DNA of 64,000 nucleotides from Bifidobacterium goeldii. GTDB taxonomy: Bacteria > Actinomycetota > Actinomycetes > Actinomycetales > Bifidobacteriaceae. The position numbers and the translations under genes were made by a program. The DNA is taken from contig NZ_QXGL01000001.1 of NCBI RefSeq assembly GCF_003951095.1, forward strand, positions 620,001-684,000, given 5' to 3'. Below are positions 54,243 through 63,897 of the stretch, piece by piece. How positions within the stretch are numbered: position 1 is the stretch's first letter; each line of letters opens with the position of its first letter. The notes under the pieces were generated by a model. It was not told the DNA's origin. It ran no database searches and saw only the letters and a list, made by a program, of their open reading frames with translations.

Positions 54243-57200
54243 ATGAAGTTCGAATATCCGTCCGAATTACCAGTTAGCGCAGCGCGTAACGAGATTGCTG
54301 ATGCAGTTCGTCGCAGTCAAGTGGTGATTGTTTCCGGCCAAACTGGTTCTGGTAAAACCACGCAGCTGCCGAAGATTCTGCTGGAGCTTGGCCGCGGATC
54401 GCATGGCCGGCAGATTGTGCACACGCAGCCGCGGCGTATTGCTGCGCGCACGGTAGCGGAACGCATTGCTGCTGAAATGGGTGTGCGCTTGGGCGATGAG
54501 ATCGGCTATCAGGTGCGTTTCACGGATGAAAGCTCACCGAAAACGCGTTTGCGCGTGGTCACTGACGGTATTTTGTTGGCGCAGATTCAACGCGATCCGC
54601 AGCTCATGAAATACGATACGATCGTCATCGATGAAGCTCATGAGCGCAGTCTCAATATTGATTTCCTGCTCGGCTATCTGACCGCATTGTTGCCTAAACG
54701 GCGTGATCTCAAACTGGTTATCACTTCAGCAACGATTGATTCAGTCAAATTCCAAGAGCATTTTGAACACGCGCTGCACACCAAGGTTCCAGTGATTGAA
54801 GTGTCTGGCCGCACGTACCCGGTGCAGGTTGTGTATGAACCGTTGGGGTGCGCGCCAGCATTGATGCGCAATGTGCCTGGTTTTGAAACGGGCGCTATGC
54901 CTGGCGAAGATGAGTATGCTGCGTTGTCTGCAGCACCGAGTGGTGGCCGCGATGATCGTGAAACGACCATGGATATGCCAACTGCTGTGGCACGCGCGTG
55001 TGCTGAGCTGATTATTCATTCCAGTCATGAGCGTGGCGCTCGCGATATTCTCGTGTTTGCTTCTGGTGAACGCGATATTCACGAGTTTGAAAATGCGTTG
55101 CGTCATCATTATGGCCCGCGCGCGGATGATATGCGCAGGCCGGATGCGATTGAGATTATGCCATTGTTCGCACGCCTGTCTGCTAAAGAACAGCACAGGG
55201 TGTTTGAACCGCATACGCATCAGCGTATTGTCATCGCCACGAACGTGGCGGAAACCTCGCTGACGGTTCCTGGTATTCGTTATGTAGTAGATCCGGGTAC
55301 TGCGCGTATTTCTCGCTATTCTAAGAGCGCTAAAGTGCAACGACTGCCTATTGAGTCAATTAGTCAAGCGAGCGCTGATCAGCGAAGCGGTCGATGCGGT
55401 CGTATTGCGGATGGTATTGCGATTCGTCTGTATTCTCGTGAGGATTATGAGACGCGTCCGCGGTTTACTGAGCCGGAGATTTTGCGTACGTCGCTGGGTG
55501 CCGTGGTGCTGCATATGTTGTCAGTTGGCGTGGCGCGTACTGCGCAAGATGTCACTGATTTTGGGTTTATTGACCCGCCGGATATGAAGGCTGTTTCTGA
55601 TGGTTTTAATGAGCTTACTGAGCTCAAAGCCGTCGCTCGGAAGCATGGCGAAGTGGTATTGACGCATGTGGGCCGTCAACTGTCGCGTATTCCTATCGAT
55701 ATTCGTCTTGGCCGTATGGTGATTGAGGCCGCGAAGTCAACGACGCCAGACACGTTAGCTGCGGTGTTGGTTATCGTCGCGTTCTTAAGTTTGCAAGATC
55801 CGCGTGAACGCCCGGATGAGGCGCGTGATGAGGCTGATCGTATTCACAATCGATATGCGGATGAGTCGAGTGACTTTTTAACAGCGCTGAACATATGGGA
55901 TCGTATTTTCCAAGCGGATGGTGAGCCGAGTAATGCTGCGTTGCGGCGTATTTGTAAAACGGAGTATTTCAGCTGGCTGCGTATCCGCCAGTGGAAGGAT
56001 CTGGTGGCGCAGCTTACGGAAATGTGCCGTGAATTGAAGTTCAATGTTGGCTCACCGCAGCCTGCTGCTCGCCCAGAGTTGACGATTCGTCAGCTGCCTA
56101 TCAATCAGCAGGCAGCGCATTCGTTGTGTTGTTCTTGGGATGATCGTGGTATTCACACGTCAATGCTGGCCGGCTTGATTTCCATGATGGGCATGCAGAT
56201 TATTCGCGAGCCGAAAGCCTCTGATTTCACCGGGTTGAAGGGTGCGGCGAAAGCGCGCGCATTCAAACGTGCGCAAAAGATGGCGAAGAATGACTATCAG
56301 GGTGCTCGCGGTACGCATTTTGCATTGTTCCCAGCCTCAAGTGTGGCGAAGAGTACGCCAGCATGGGTGATGAGTACTGAGCTGGTGGAAACGAGCCGCT
56401 TGTGGGCGCGGTATTCTGCGGCGATTGACCCAGCTTGGGCGGAACCGCTGGCTGGCCAGTTGACGCGTACCACGTATGCGGAACCGCATTGGTCTGGTTC
56501 GCGTGGTTCTGCGGTAGCTAGTGCGAAAGTGTTGCTGTATGGTTTGCCGATTGTGCAGGATCGCACTGTGCAGTGGGGCCGTATTAACCCAATGGAGGCG
56601 AGAGATTTCCTCATCCGTCAGGGTTTGGTCGAAGGAGATATTCAGCAACGGTTTAGTTACGACGATTTCGTGACGCGTAATCGTGACATTCTTGAAGATG
56701 CTGCTGATGATGCGAGCCGTACTCGCCAAATGGCGCAAACGGTAAGCGATGAGGATCTGTACGATTTTTATCAGTCGGTAGTTCCTAACGATGTCACCTC
56801 GGTAGCGGATCTGGCGAAATGGTGGAAGCGCGAGCATGATGAGCACCCGCATTTGCTTGATTTCGACCCGAACAAGGTGGAGCGTTTAGCCGATACGAAT
56901 TCGGTGAGTTTGGCCGATTACCCTGATCATTGGCATACGCTTGGCACTGACGGTCAGCCGATTGATTTGCGGTTGAGCTACGTGTATGACCCGCATGATC
57001 CTGCTGATGGTGTGACAGTTCATGTACCGTTGAAAGTACTGTCTCGACTCACGCCTGAACAGTTCACGTGGAATGTGCCCGGCCTGTTGGATGAGCTGAT
57101 TGTCGGCATGATTAAGGCGTTGCCGAAGACACTGCGCGTGCAGTTTGTACCTGCGCCTGATACTGCGCGTAAGATCCGCTCGTGGATTGATGATCATTTT

Positions 57201-58349
57201 GCTCATTTGCCTGGTTCAGGTGAGCGTAACAAGCCGTATTTGCCGCCTGAAGATGCGCTCAGCGATGGCAATACCAATCGTTGGCCTGATTTACCGCATG
57301 TGTTTACGCAGGCAGCAATCGCAACCGTCGGCGCACAAATCCATCCTGAAGTGCTGACGGGCGAATTGTGGGAGAAGCTCAACCCGTATCTGCGTGTCAC
57401 GTTTGCGGTTGAGCAGCAACTTCCGGCGCCGAAGAACGCACGTAACCGTCGTGCGCGCGGGCCAGTGAAAACGTTAGGCACGTCGAAGTCGCTGGTTGAA
57501 TTGCAACGTCAGTTTGCGCAACAGGCGGAAGCATCAGCACGTCAAATGGTGCGAAAGCAAGCTGATCGTGCAGCCGACCAGGGCAAGCTGGTTGAGCAGG
57601 CGAACTTGTTGCATAAGGCTGGTGCGACTACTGAATCGCGTGCAACAATGCTGTGGCGTGGTGCGCTGGATGCATTGCGACTGCCCAGTGAGCGTATTTC
57701 GTCGCGTTGGCTAGGCGCGGAAGCGTTGATGTTGGCTTCAGCACCGTACAAGTCGACGAAGGATTTGGTAGAGGATTTGCAGTTGGCTGCGGTCAAGCGT
57801 CTGCTACCGAAAGTCGATACGCTGCCGGACGATGACGCGTTGGCCGACGCGGTACTCGGCGTCACCGAAGTGTTCGAAGACACCGTGTACGCGGTCGCAC
57901 ATGATGTGATTACGATTCTCAAACGCTATGCGGAGGTTGACAAGGCAACGAGCGGCAAAGCGGATTTGCCGATGCTCTCAGTATTGCAATCAGTACGCGA
58001 GCATATTGCAACGCTAGTGTTCCCCGGCTTTGTGGGCGCCGCTCCCCCAGATGCGCTGGTGAATATCCCGCGCTATCTGCAAGCAGATGTGATGCGTTTG
58101 AACAAGGCGAAAGCAGATAAGAACCGCGATGTGCGCTGGGCGTGGGAGGCAGACGAGGCGAAGCAGCTGGTGGATAAGGCTGCCGCACGTGCCAAGGCTG
58201 AGCCTGCTGGCCCGCGCCACGAGGAACTCACCAAGAAGGCGGATACCGCCCGCTGGATGCTGGAGGAGTTCTATGTCTCCCTGTGGGCCCAAGAATTGGG
58301 TACGCATGGTCCAGCAAGTCTCAATCGTATTAAGAAAGCGCTGGCCTAA
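54243..58349 (+). CDS. hrpA: ATP-dependent RNA helicase HrpA (DEAH family)
   Basis: HrpA is a large DEAH-box RNA helicase; in E. coli it resolves collided or stalled ribosomes. The 1368-residue protein has VVIVSGQTGSGKTTQLPKIL (motif I), IVIDEAHERSLNIDFLLGYL (DEAH), ITSATIDSVKF (motif III), IVIATNVAETSLTVPGIRYV (motif V) and DQRSGRCGRI (motif VI). The helicase-associated and OB domains follow, and the long C-terminal DUF3418 region. Length is normal. ATG 54243 is preferred over TTG 54240; AGGAAC lies nine bases before it. Confidence 0.95.
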   Translation: MKFEYPSELPVSAARNEIADAVRRSQVVIVSGQTGSGKTTQLPKILLELGRGSHGRQIVHTQPRRIAARTVAERIAAEMGVRLGDEIGYQVRFTDESSPKTRLRVVTDGILLAQIQRDPQLMKYDTIVIDEAHERSLNIDFLLGYLTALLPKRRDLKLVITSATIDSVKFQEHFEHALHTKVPVIEVSGRTYPVQVVYEPLGCAPALMRNVPGFETGAMPGEDEYAALSAAPSGGRDDRETTMDMPTAVARACAELIIHSSHERGARDILVFASGERDIHEFENALRHHYGPRADDMRRPDAIEIMPLFARLSAKEQHRVFEPHTHQRIVIATNVAETSLTVPGIRYVVDPGTARISRYSKSAKVQRLPIESISQASADQRSGRCGRIADGIAIRLYSREDYETRPRFTEPEILRTSLGAVVLHMLSVGVARTAQDVTDFGFIDPPDMKAVSDGFNELTELKAVARKHGEVVLTHVGRQLSRIPIDIRLGRMVIEAAKSTTPDTLAAVLVIVAFLSLQDPRERPDEARDEADRIHNRYADESSDFLTALNIWDRIFQADGEPSNAALRRICKTEYFSWLRIRQWKDLVAQLTEMCRELKFNVGSPQPAARPELTIRQLPINQQAAHSLCCSWDDRGIHTSMLAGLISMMGMQIIREPKASDFTGLKGAAKARAFKRAQKMAKNDYQGARGTHFALFPASSVAKSTPAWVMSTELVETSRLWARYSAAIDPAWAEPLAGQLTRTTYAEPHWSGSRGSAVASAKVLLYGLPIVQDRTVQWGRINPMEARDFLIRQGLVEGDIQQRFSYDDFVTRNRDILEDAADDASRTRQMAQTVSDEDLYDFYQSVVPNDVTSVADLAKWWKREHDEHPHLLDFDPNKVERLADTNSVSLADYPDHWHTLGTDGQPIDLRLSYVYDPHDPADGVTVHVPLKVLSRLTPEQFTWNVPGLLDELIVGMIKALPKTLRVQFVPAPDTARKIRSWIDDHFAHLPGSGERNKPYLPPEDALSDGNTNRWPDLPHVFTQAAIATVGAQIHPEVLTGELWEKLNPYLRVTFAVEQQLPAPKNARNRRARGPVKTLGTSKSLVELQRQFAQQAEASARQMVRKQADRAADQGKLVEQANLLHKAGATTESRATMLWRGALDALRLPSERISSRWLGAEALMLASAPYKSTKDLVEDLQLAAVKRLLPKVDTLPDDDALADAVLGVTEVFEDTVYAVAHDVITILKRYAEVDKATSGKADLPMLSVLQSVREHIATLVFPGFVGAAPPDALVNIPRYLQADVMRLNKAKADKNRDVRWAWEADEAKQLVDKAAARAKAEPAGPRHEELTKKADTARWMLEEFYVSLWAQELGTHGPASLNRIKKALA

Positions 58350-58369
58350 CGATACTGGTCATGAACATG

Positions 58370-58414
58370 GTCGTGAACAACAACGCTGAGTAATCAGCCT
58401 GTGTTGTTCACGAC
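58370..58414. terminator. Hairpin downstream of hrpA
   Basis: GTCGTGAACAACA and TGTTGTTCACGAC form a 13-bp perfect stem with a loop of about 19 bases, 20 bases after the hrpA stop. No T run follows. Confidence 0.65.
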
Positions 58415-58489
58415 ATTGCTCATGCTTTGAGCGTTCTTGATGCTTTCGTGCGCCGCACGCGCACATCCGGCTACTACAATGGGCGCACG

Positions 58490-59476
58490 ATGACACAGTC
58501 GAATAAGAAGAACACATCACGTACTAAGCGCAAGTCAACACGCAATCGGACCGTTAATCGAGGCAAGCAGTCTAAGCGGCCACACTCTACGGCAAAGTCT
58601 CGTCGCTCGCGGAAAACTCGCAGTTTTACCCGCTGGTGGCAGCATGCAAGCCTTCGCACGCGTCTTGTCTCCACGCTCACCGCGCTGATTGCAACCATTT
58701 GCGTTATTGCCCTGGTGTGGACGCTCACGGATATTGTGGTGCAGCGTATCGAAATCGTGCAGGCACAGAATCGTCAATCTGAACTTGTACAAACCTATAA
58801 TTTCGATCCTGGCGACATTATTTCAGACGGTCAGTTCTTTAATGCTCACGCAATGAGTGAAGCAGAAGTGCAAGCGTTTCTTAACGAGCAAGGCGCGCAA
58901 TGCTCTGGTACGCAATGTTTGAAAACCCGCACATTCGATACTGAAGATCGTGCTGCCGACCAGTATTGCAGCGCCTACAAGGGCGCGAAAGGCGAAACTG
59001 CTGCAGCGATTATTGACAAGACTGCGCGCGCTTGCAAAGTCAGTCAAAAAGTATTGTTGACCGTCTTGCAAAAAGAGCAGCAGCTGGTTACGGCTACTCA
59101 TCCAAGCGACTTCCAGTTCAAAGCCGCTATGGGGTTAAGTTGCCCAGATGATGCGAGCTGCGATCCACAGTACGCTGGTTTTTTCAACCAAGTATTCGGT
59201 TCAGCGCAACGCTACCGGTATTATGCAGCACACGAATCGCAGTATGGCTATCATGCGGGTCAGCTCAACTACATTCAATATCATCCGAACGCAAGCTGTG
59301 GTGGCAGCGACGTGTATATCACTAATACTGCAACTGCACTGTTGTATATTTACACGCCCTATCAGCCTAATACGGCCGCGCTCGCAGCAGGAGCTGGTGA
59401 AGGCAACTCCTGCTCAAGCTACGGTAATCGTAATTTCGCGATTATCTACCAAGGCTGGTTTGGCAGCGCGCGATAG
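58490..59476 (+). CDS. Secreted or membrane-anchored Cys-rich protein of unknown function
   Basis: I cannot name this 328-residue protein. Residues 1-48 are very basic (Lys/Arg/Ser/Thr). A membrane segment lies at about 58-84 (RLVSTLTALIATICVIALVWTLTDIVV), so residues 90-328 should be outside the cell. This part begins with ISDGQFFNAHAMSEAEVQAFL, a motif I recall from many actinobacterial surface proteins, and contains eight cysteines (138, 143, 160, 182, 218, 224, 270 and 308), enough for four disulfides. VLLTVLQKEQQLVT around Glu196 resembles the helix that carries the catalytic Glu of lysozyme-like enzymes, so a wall-degrading role is possible but unproven. Confidence 0.72.
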   Translation: MTQSNKKNTSRTKRKSTRNRTVNRGKQSKRPHSTAKSRRSRKTRSFTRWWQHASLRTRLVSTLTALIATICVIALVWTLTDIVVQRIEIVQAQNRQSELVQTYNFDPGDIISDGQFFNAHAMSEAEVQAFLNEQGAQCSGTQCLKTRTFDTEDRAADQYCSAYKGAKGETAAAIIDKTARACKVSQKVLLTVLQKEQQLVTATHPSDFQFKAAMGLSCPDDASCDPQYAGFFNQVFGSAQRYRYYAAHESQYGYHAGQLNYIQYHPNASCGGSDVYITNTATALLYIYTPYQPNTAALAAGAGEGNSCSSYGNRNFAIIYQGWFGSAR

Positions 59477-59518
59477 TAGCGCACAACGCTGATCGCACGA
59501 AGCAGCTGTTTGCCGAAA

Positions 59519-60733
59519 TCAGTACGCGATTTCTTTGTTGATATACGGCTTCAGCATGACGGTAGTGCCGACAGCGAGCAGTGCGAAAAGAGCACCGAAT
59601 GGGCCGAGCCAAGTCAAGCCAAGCCCATCGTTGACTACGCCGCCGACTGCTGAGCCGACTGCGATACCAATGTTGAACGACATCGAATTGAGTGAAGCTG
59701 CAAGGTTCAACGAACCCGGGTGCGACTGTGCAGCAACATCCATGTACAGTACCTGCGATGATGCATTAAACAGGTACATAAACATACCCAGCACAATCAG
59801 CAATAACGCGCCATAGAGCGGAATAATGCTTGCCAAAGCCAGCGAACACAGCAACACGGCGTGCGCAAGAAATACCCAACGCAAGTGGCACAATGGCTCC
59901 ACTCCCCTGCCCTTTTCCGCGAGTTTGCCAGCGTGCAAGTTACTCCACAAGCAAGCGGCACCATACACAACCAGGCCAATGCTCAAATACTGTTCAGGCA
60001 CATGAATTTCATCGCGCATAATCGGCGTTAAATACGTGTAGAACACGTAACTGGATGCGGCACCGCACACAACAGCAAGCACACCAAGTTGAATACGATG
60101 ATCAAGGAACAAGCGGAACTGGCGAATAAAACCAACCCGGACAATGTGGCTGTTGCGTGGCAGTACGGTAAGAATTAGAATAATCACCATCACCGTAAGC
60201 ACATTGACAAGGTGGAATGCCCAACGCCAACCAAATACGTTCGCTACCCACGTGCCAATCGGCACACCAACCACGGAAGCAATCGAAAAGCCGGAGAACA
60301 CCCAGGCGATGAACTTGGTGCGATATTTGTCAATCGTCACATCAGGCGCGTAGGTCATGGCGATGGCGACCAGCGTGCCGGAAACGAGCGCGATCATGAT
60401 TCGTGCAATTACCAGCACTCCATAATTCGGCGCAAACGCGCACAACACATTGCCAGCGAGGAACACACCGATCAACGTCAAGTGCGTAGCAAATCGCGGG
60501 AAGCGCGCGGATAGCGCCGAGCCAAGCGGCGTGACCGGCGCGTAGACGAATGCAAACAGAGACACCAAGTTGCCGACAGTGACTTCGGAAACTTTCAGTC
60601 CACTTGCAATATCGGGCAGAATACCAACAACAACAAATTCGCTCATGCCCAGCACAAAGCTCGAAGCAATCAGCGTGATAACCGGCAGGGTGAAGAACCG
60701 CTCATTACGCGCGGTTGTAGGTGCTGTAGACAT
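59519..60733 (-). CDS. MFS exporter of the drug/sugar efflux (DHA1, AraJ-like) group
   Basis: This 404-residue inner-membrane protein has twelve predicted membrane segments and the DHA1 pattern: LGMSEFVVVGILPDIASGL in the first helix, SARFPRF in the loop after helix 2, MIALVSGTLVAIAMTYAPDV and GFSIASVVGVPIGTWVANVFGWRWAFHLVN with motif C. Members export drugs, arabinose-like sugars or other small molecules with protons; the substrate is unknown. ATG 60733 follows AGAGGAAA. It is convergent with the preceding secreted protein gene. Confidence 0.87.
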   Translation of the reverse strand: MSTAPTTARNERFFTLPVITLIASSFVLGMSEFVVVGILPDIASGLKVSEVTVGNLVSLFAFVYAPVTPLGSALSARFPRFATHLTLIGVFLAGNVLCAFAPNYGVLVIARIMIALVSGTLVAIAMTYAPDVTIDKYRTKFIAWVFSGFSIASVVGVPIGTWVANVFGWRWAFHLVNVLTVMVIILILTVLPRNSHIVRVGFIRQFRLFLDHRIQLGVLAVVCGAASSYVFYTYLTPIMRDEIHVPEQYLSIGLVVYGAACLWSNLHAGKLAEKGRGVEPLCHLRWVFLAHAVLLCSLALASIIPLYGALLLIVLGMFMYLFNASSQVLYMDVAAQSHPGSLNLAASLNSMSFNIGIAVGSAVGGVVNDGLGLTWLGPFGALFALLAVGTTVMLKPYINKEIAY

Positions 60734-60894
60734 GCGGGTTTCCTCTTCCATTCATATGAATCAGCGATAAGACTAAAACAACCTCTCCCCCATTAAAACC
60801 CCTCGTAGATCGCTTCCGCGCGTCGTGTTATAAGTCGCAGAGGCAATGCAGCCAACATTGCAGTCAACAACACAACCAACAGTACAGCCAGCAG

Positions 60895-60934
60895 TAATAA
60901 AAAAGCCTCTCATACGCTACACGTATGAGAGGCT
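60895..60934 (-). terminator. Rho-independent terminator of glnA
   Basis: On the minus strand AGCCTCTCATACG and CGTATGAGAGGCT form a perfect 13-bp stem with a five-base loop, followed by TTTTTATT. It lies 13 bases after the glnA stop. Confidence 0.93.
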
Positions 60935-60947
60935 TCCAATACAACCG

Positions 60948-62285
60948 TCACAGCTTCGGCAGGTACGTCTTCAACTCGTAGGGCGTGACCTGACGGCGAT
61001 ACTCGTCCCATTCCTGATGCTTATTGCGCAGGAAATATTCGAACGCATGCTCACCAAGCACACTGGCCACAAAATCGGACTTCTCCATGATCTTGAGCGC
61101 AGAGTCGAGCGAATCAGGCAGCGGCTCAATACCCATTGCCTGGCGTTCAGCATCGGTCAGCTCCCACACGTCGTCGCTGGTCGGCTCGCCAAGCGTCATC
61201 TGCTGTTCGATACCGTCGAGGCCTGCAGCCAACAGCACCGAATAGGCGAGGTACGGGTTCGCAACCGGGTCAAGCGCACGGAATTCCATGCGAGCACTGT
61301 TGCCCTTGCCTGGCTTGTACTGCGGGATACGCAGCAGAGCGGAACGATTGTTGTGCCCCCAGCAAATGTAGCTCGGAGCCTCATTGCCACCCCACAGGCG
61401 CTTATACGAATTCACGTACTGGTCGGTAACCGCGCAGATCTCAGCCGCATGGTACAGGATGCCGGCAGCGAACTGACGAGCGGTCAAGGACATGTTGAAC
61501 TCCTGGCCAGCCTCGTAGAACGCGTTCGCATCCCCCTCAAACAGGCTCAAATGCGTGTGCATACCCGAGCCAGGTGCGTCAGCAATCGGCTTAGGCATGA
61601 AGCTCGCGTGAATGCCACGTTCGAGCGAAATTTCCTTGACGACCGTGCGGAACGTCATAATGTTGTCGGCGGTAGTCAACGCGTCGGCATAACGCAGATC
61701 GATCTCGTTCTGGCCAGGGCCAGCCTCATGGTGCGAGTATTCTACCGAAATGCCCATCTGCTCAAGCATATTGACGGTCGCACGGCGGAAATCCATGCCA
61801 GGGCTACGCGGCACGTGATCAAAATAGCCACCCTCATCAATCGGAATTGGCGGCTTCGACCAGTCATCCTGGCTTTCAAACAGGTAGAACTCGATTTCAG
61901 GGTGCACGTAGAACGTGAAGCCCTTTTCCTTCGCCTTGGCGAGCGCGCGCTTCAACACATGACGCGGATCTCCCAGCGACGGCTCACCATCAGGCGTGAG
62001 AATATCGCAGAACATGCGCGCAGTGCCTTGTGGGCCGCCTCGCCACGGCAGAATTTGGAACGTGGAAGGGTCAGGGTGCACAATCATGTCATCTTCGGAC
62101 ACGCGTGTCATACCCTCAATGGCAGAACCGTCGAAGCCCAAACCTTCCTCGAACGCTGCCTCCAACTCGGCGGGCGCGATAGCCACGGATTTCAACGTGC
62201 CGAGCACGTCAGTGAACCACAACCGAATAAAGCGCACGTCGCGTTCTTCGACCGTGCGCAGGGCAAACTCTTGTTGCTTATCCAT
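60948..62285 (-). CDS. glnA: Glutamine synthetase type I, alpha-like
   Basis: GlnA makes glutamine from glutamate, ammonia and ATP. The 445-residue protein has DVLGTLKSVAI, the GFDGSAIEGMTRVSEDDM loop, EYSHHEAGPGQNEIDLRYADAL (metal ligands), MPKPIADAPGSGMHTHLS, NSYKRLWGGNEAPSYICWG and SARMEFRALDPVANPYLAYSV. The tyrosine that is adenylylated in beta-type enzymes (in an NLYDLPPE context) is replaced here by a DVWELTDAE segment, so it is probably not controlled by GlnE. Only one such gene is in the window. A palindrome upstream may be its operator. Confidence 0.95.
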   Translation of the reverse strand: MDKQQEFALRTVEERDVRFIRLWFTDVLGTLKSVAIAPAELEAAFEEGLGFDGSAIEGMTRVSEDDMIVHPDPSTFQILPWRGGPQGTARMFCDILTPDGEPSLGDPRHVLKRALAKAKEKGFTFYVHPEIEFYLFESQDDWSKPPIPIDEGGYFDHVPRSPGMDFRRATVNMLEQMGISVEYSHHEAGPGQNEIDLRYADALTTADNIMTFRTVVKEISLERGIHASFMPKPIADAPGSGMHTHLSLFEGDANAFYEAGQEFNMSLTARQFAAGILYHAAEICAVTDQYVNSYKRLWGGNEAPSYICWGHNNRSALLRIPQYKPGKGNSARMEFRALDPVANPYLAYSVLLAAGLDGIEQQMTLGEPTSDDVWELTDAERQAMGIEPLPDSLDSALKIMEKSDFVASVLGEHAFEYFLRNKHQEWDEYRRQVTPYELKTYLPKL

Positions 62286-62316
62286 AATCGCCTATCGTTC
62301 CATAGCCGTGTTACGA

Positions 62317-62332
62317 GGAACGTTAACATTCC
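62317..62332. promoter_or_regulatory. Near-perfect palindrome upstream of glnA
   Basis: GGAACGTTAACATTCC is a palindrome with a single unmatched pair (C opposite A), centred on GTTAAC. It lies 32-47 bases before the glnA start and about 105 bases before the divergent DUF2252 gene. It is a candidate operator for nitrogen control; the regulator is unknown. Confidence 0.45.
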
Positions 62333-62436
62333 ACGTTGGTAGTTCATATCGGTAGTGCGGTATGACGGATGTTCATGCACGCGTACATGCTGGTATGTGC
62401 CGTTATGGACTTCGCATACGCGGTAAGGTTGTGTGT

Positions 62437-63888
62437 GTGAGTGAGAGCAATATTCTGCATACGGCGGACGCCGATCATCCGATTATCGACATGACCTCTT
62501 GGCATCAAGCATCAACGCCAGCTGAACGCGAGCGCGCAGGCCTTGATCGTCGCTTCCGCATTCCGCTAGCGAGCCATGCGCTGTGGCAGGTGCGTGAAGG
62601 GCGTCGTGATGTGATCGGCTTGCTGGAAGAGCAGTCGCGTGCGCGTGTGCCTGATCTCATTCCGTTGCGTTACCAGCGTATGAGTGTTTCTGCGTTCACG
62701 TTCTACCGTGGTACGGCTCTGATTATGGCAAATGATCTGGCACGCACGCCGGTTACTGGCATTCCGGTGCAGGCGGTAGGCGATGCGCACATCGGTAATT
62801 TTGGTATGTTCCGCTCTCCATCGAACCGACTGGTGTTTGATATTAACGATTTTGATGAGACGACGACCGGGCCGTGGGAGTGGGATATTAAGCGCCTCGC
62901 TGTGTCGGTGGAGATTTGTGGGCGTGCGAACGGTATTCGTAAATTGGATCGTCGTGCTGCGGTGAAACGCTGCGTGCATTCATATCGTGATCATCTCAAG
63001 CAGTATGCTGCGATGGATTATCTTGACGCTTGGTATGACCATATTGATGTGGAGGCGGCGCTCGACCATTATGAGAGTACCGTTAACGGTCAGCGTAATC
63101 GCACGCTGCGTGATGCTGCAGCGAAGGCAGCGTTGAAAGATTCCAATCGTGCTGCTGCCAAGCTCACGTATCGCGATGGTGACACATTACGGTTCCGTTC
63201 GAAACCGCCGGAGTTGACGCCAATTAACGAGCTGCAAGACTATGCCGATTTGGAGGCATTGCAGGGGCGGCTTGAAACCTTGTTCGATAGTTACCGGCAT
63301 AGCCTGTATGAGGATCGTCGGCACGTGTTGAGTCATTACACGTATCATGACACTGCTCGAAAAGTAGTAGGTGTTGGCTCAGTGGGCACGCGCGCATGGG
63401 TGTCGGTGCTTACTGGCCGCGATATTAACGATCCGTTGATGTTGCAAATGAAGGAAGCTAACGAGTCAGTATTGGAACGTTTCGTTGGCCGCTCCCCGTA
63501 CGCGACGCATGGCGAGCGCGTGGTGCAAGGGCAGAAGTTGATTCAATCGACTGCGGATGTGCTGCTCGGTTGGGCGAGTTTTATGGCGGAAGATGGGCAC
63601 AAGCGTGATTATTATGTGCGCCAATTCTGGAATGCTAAAGGGTCGATTGATATTGACCATCTCAATGCGCTAGCGCTGTCTGATTTGGGGCGCATGTGCG
63701 CGCGGTGTCTCGCTCATGCGCATGCGCGTACTGGTGATCGTATTGCCATCGCCGCTTATGTGGGTGATGACGAATCCTTTGATGAAGCGATTGCCTCGTT
63801 TGCCGCATCGTATGCGGACCAGAATGATGCAGATTATGCGTTGTTCAAGCAGCTTATTGATTCTGGCGAATTACCCTGCGCAGCCTGA
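62437..63888 (+). CDS. DUF2252 family protein
   Basis: This protein of about 483 residues matches DUF2252, a kinase-like-fold family common in actinobacteria with no assigned function. Typical stretches are MSVSAFTFYRGTALIMANDLA, GDAHIGNFGMF, LVFDINDFDETTTGPWEWDIKRLAVS, and VVGVGSVGTRAWVSVLTGRD. The GDAHIGNF and DINDFDE motifs resemble the catalytic loop and metal-binding Asp of aminoglycoside phosphotransferase-like kinases, so a phosphotransfer role is plausible but unproven. Start was set at GTG 62437, ten bases after GGTAAGG; the frame extends to 62362. It is divergent from glnA. Confidence 0.8.
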   Translation: MSESNILHTADADHPIIDMTSWHQASTPAERERAGLDRRFRIPLASHALWQVREGRRDVIGLLEEQSRARVPDLIPLRYQRMSVSAFTFYRGTALIMANDLARTPVTGIPVQAVGDAHIGNFGMFRSPSNRLVFDINDFDETTTGPWEWDIKRLAVSVEICGRANGIRKLDRRAAVKRCVHSYRDHLKQYAAMDYLDAWYDHIDVEAALDHYESTVNGQRNRTLRDAAAKAALKDSNRAAAKLTYRDGDTLRFRSKPPELTPINELQDYADLEALQGRLETLFDSYRHSLYEDRRHVLSHYTYHDTARKVVGVGSVGTRAWVSVLTGRDINDPLMLQMKEANESVLERFVGRSPYATHGERVVQGQKLIQSTADVLLGWASFMAEDGHKRDYYVRQFWNAKGSIDIDHLNALALSDLGRMCARCLAHAHARTGDRIAIAAYVGDDESFDEAIASFAASYADQNDADYALFKQLIDSGELPCAA

Positions 63889-63897
63889 GCGCATTGA

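Noticed and set aside
60840..60900. CAACA/CAGT-rich low-complexity stretch as a tandem repeat or CRISPR remnant
   Set aside because: The units are irregular, only 5-10 bases long, and there are no conserved repeats with unique spacers.
60846..62342. A 498-residue open frame on the plus strand opposite glnA, starting with a Gln/Thr/Pro-rich repeat
   Set aside because: It is antisense to glnA over its whole length and runs through the glnA terminator. The repeat-like start is only the short CAGT/CAAC-rich stretch at 60846-60900.
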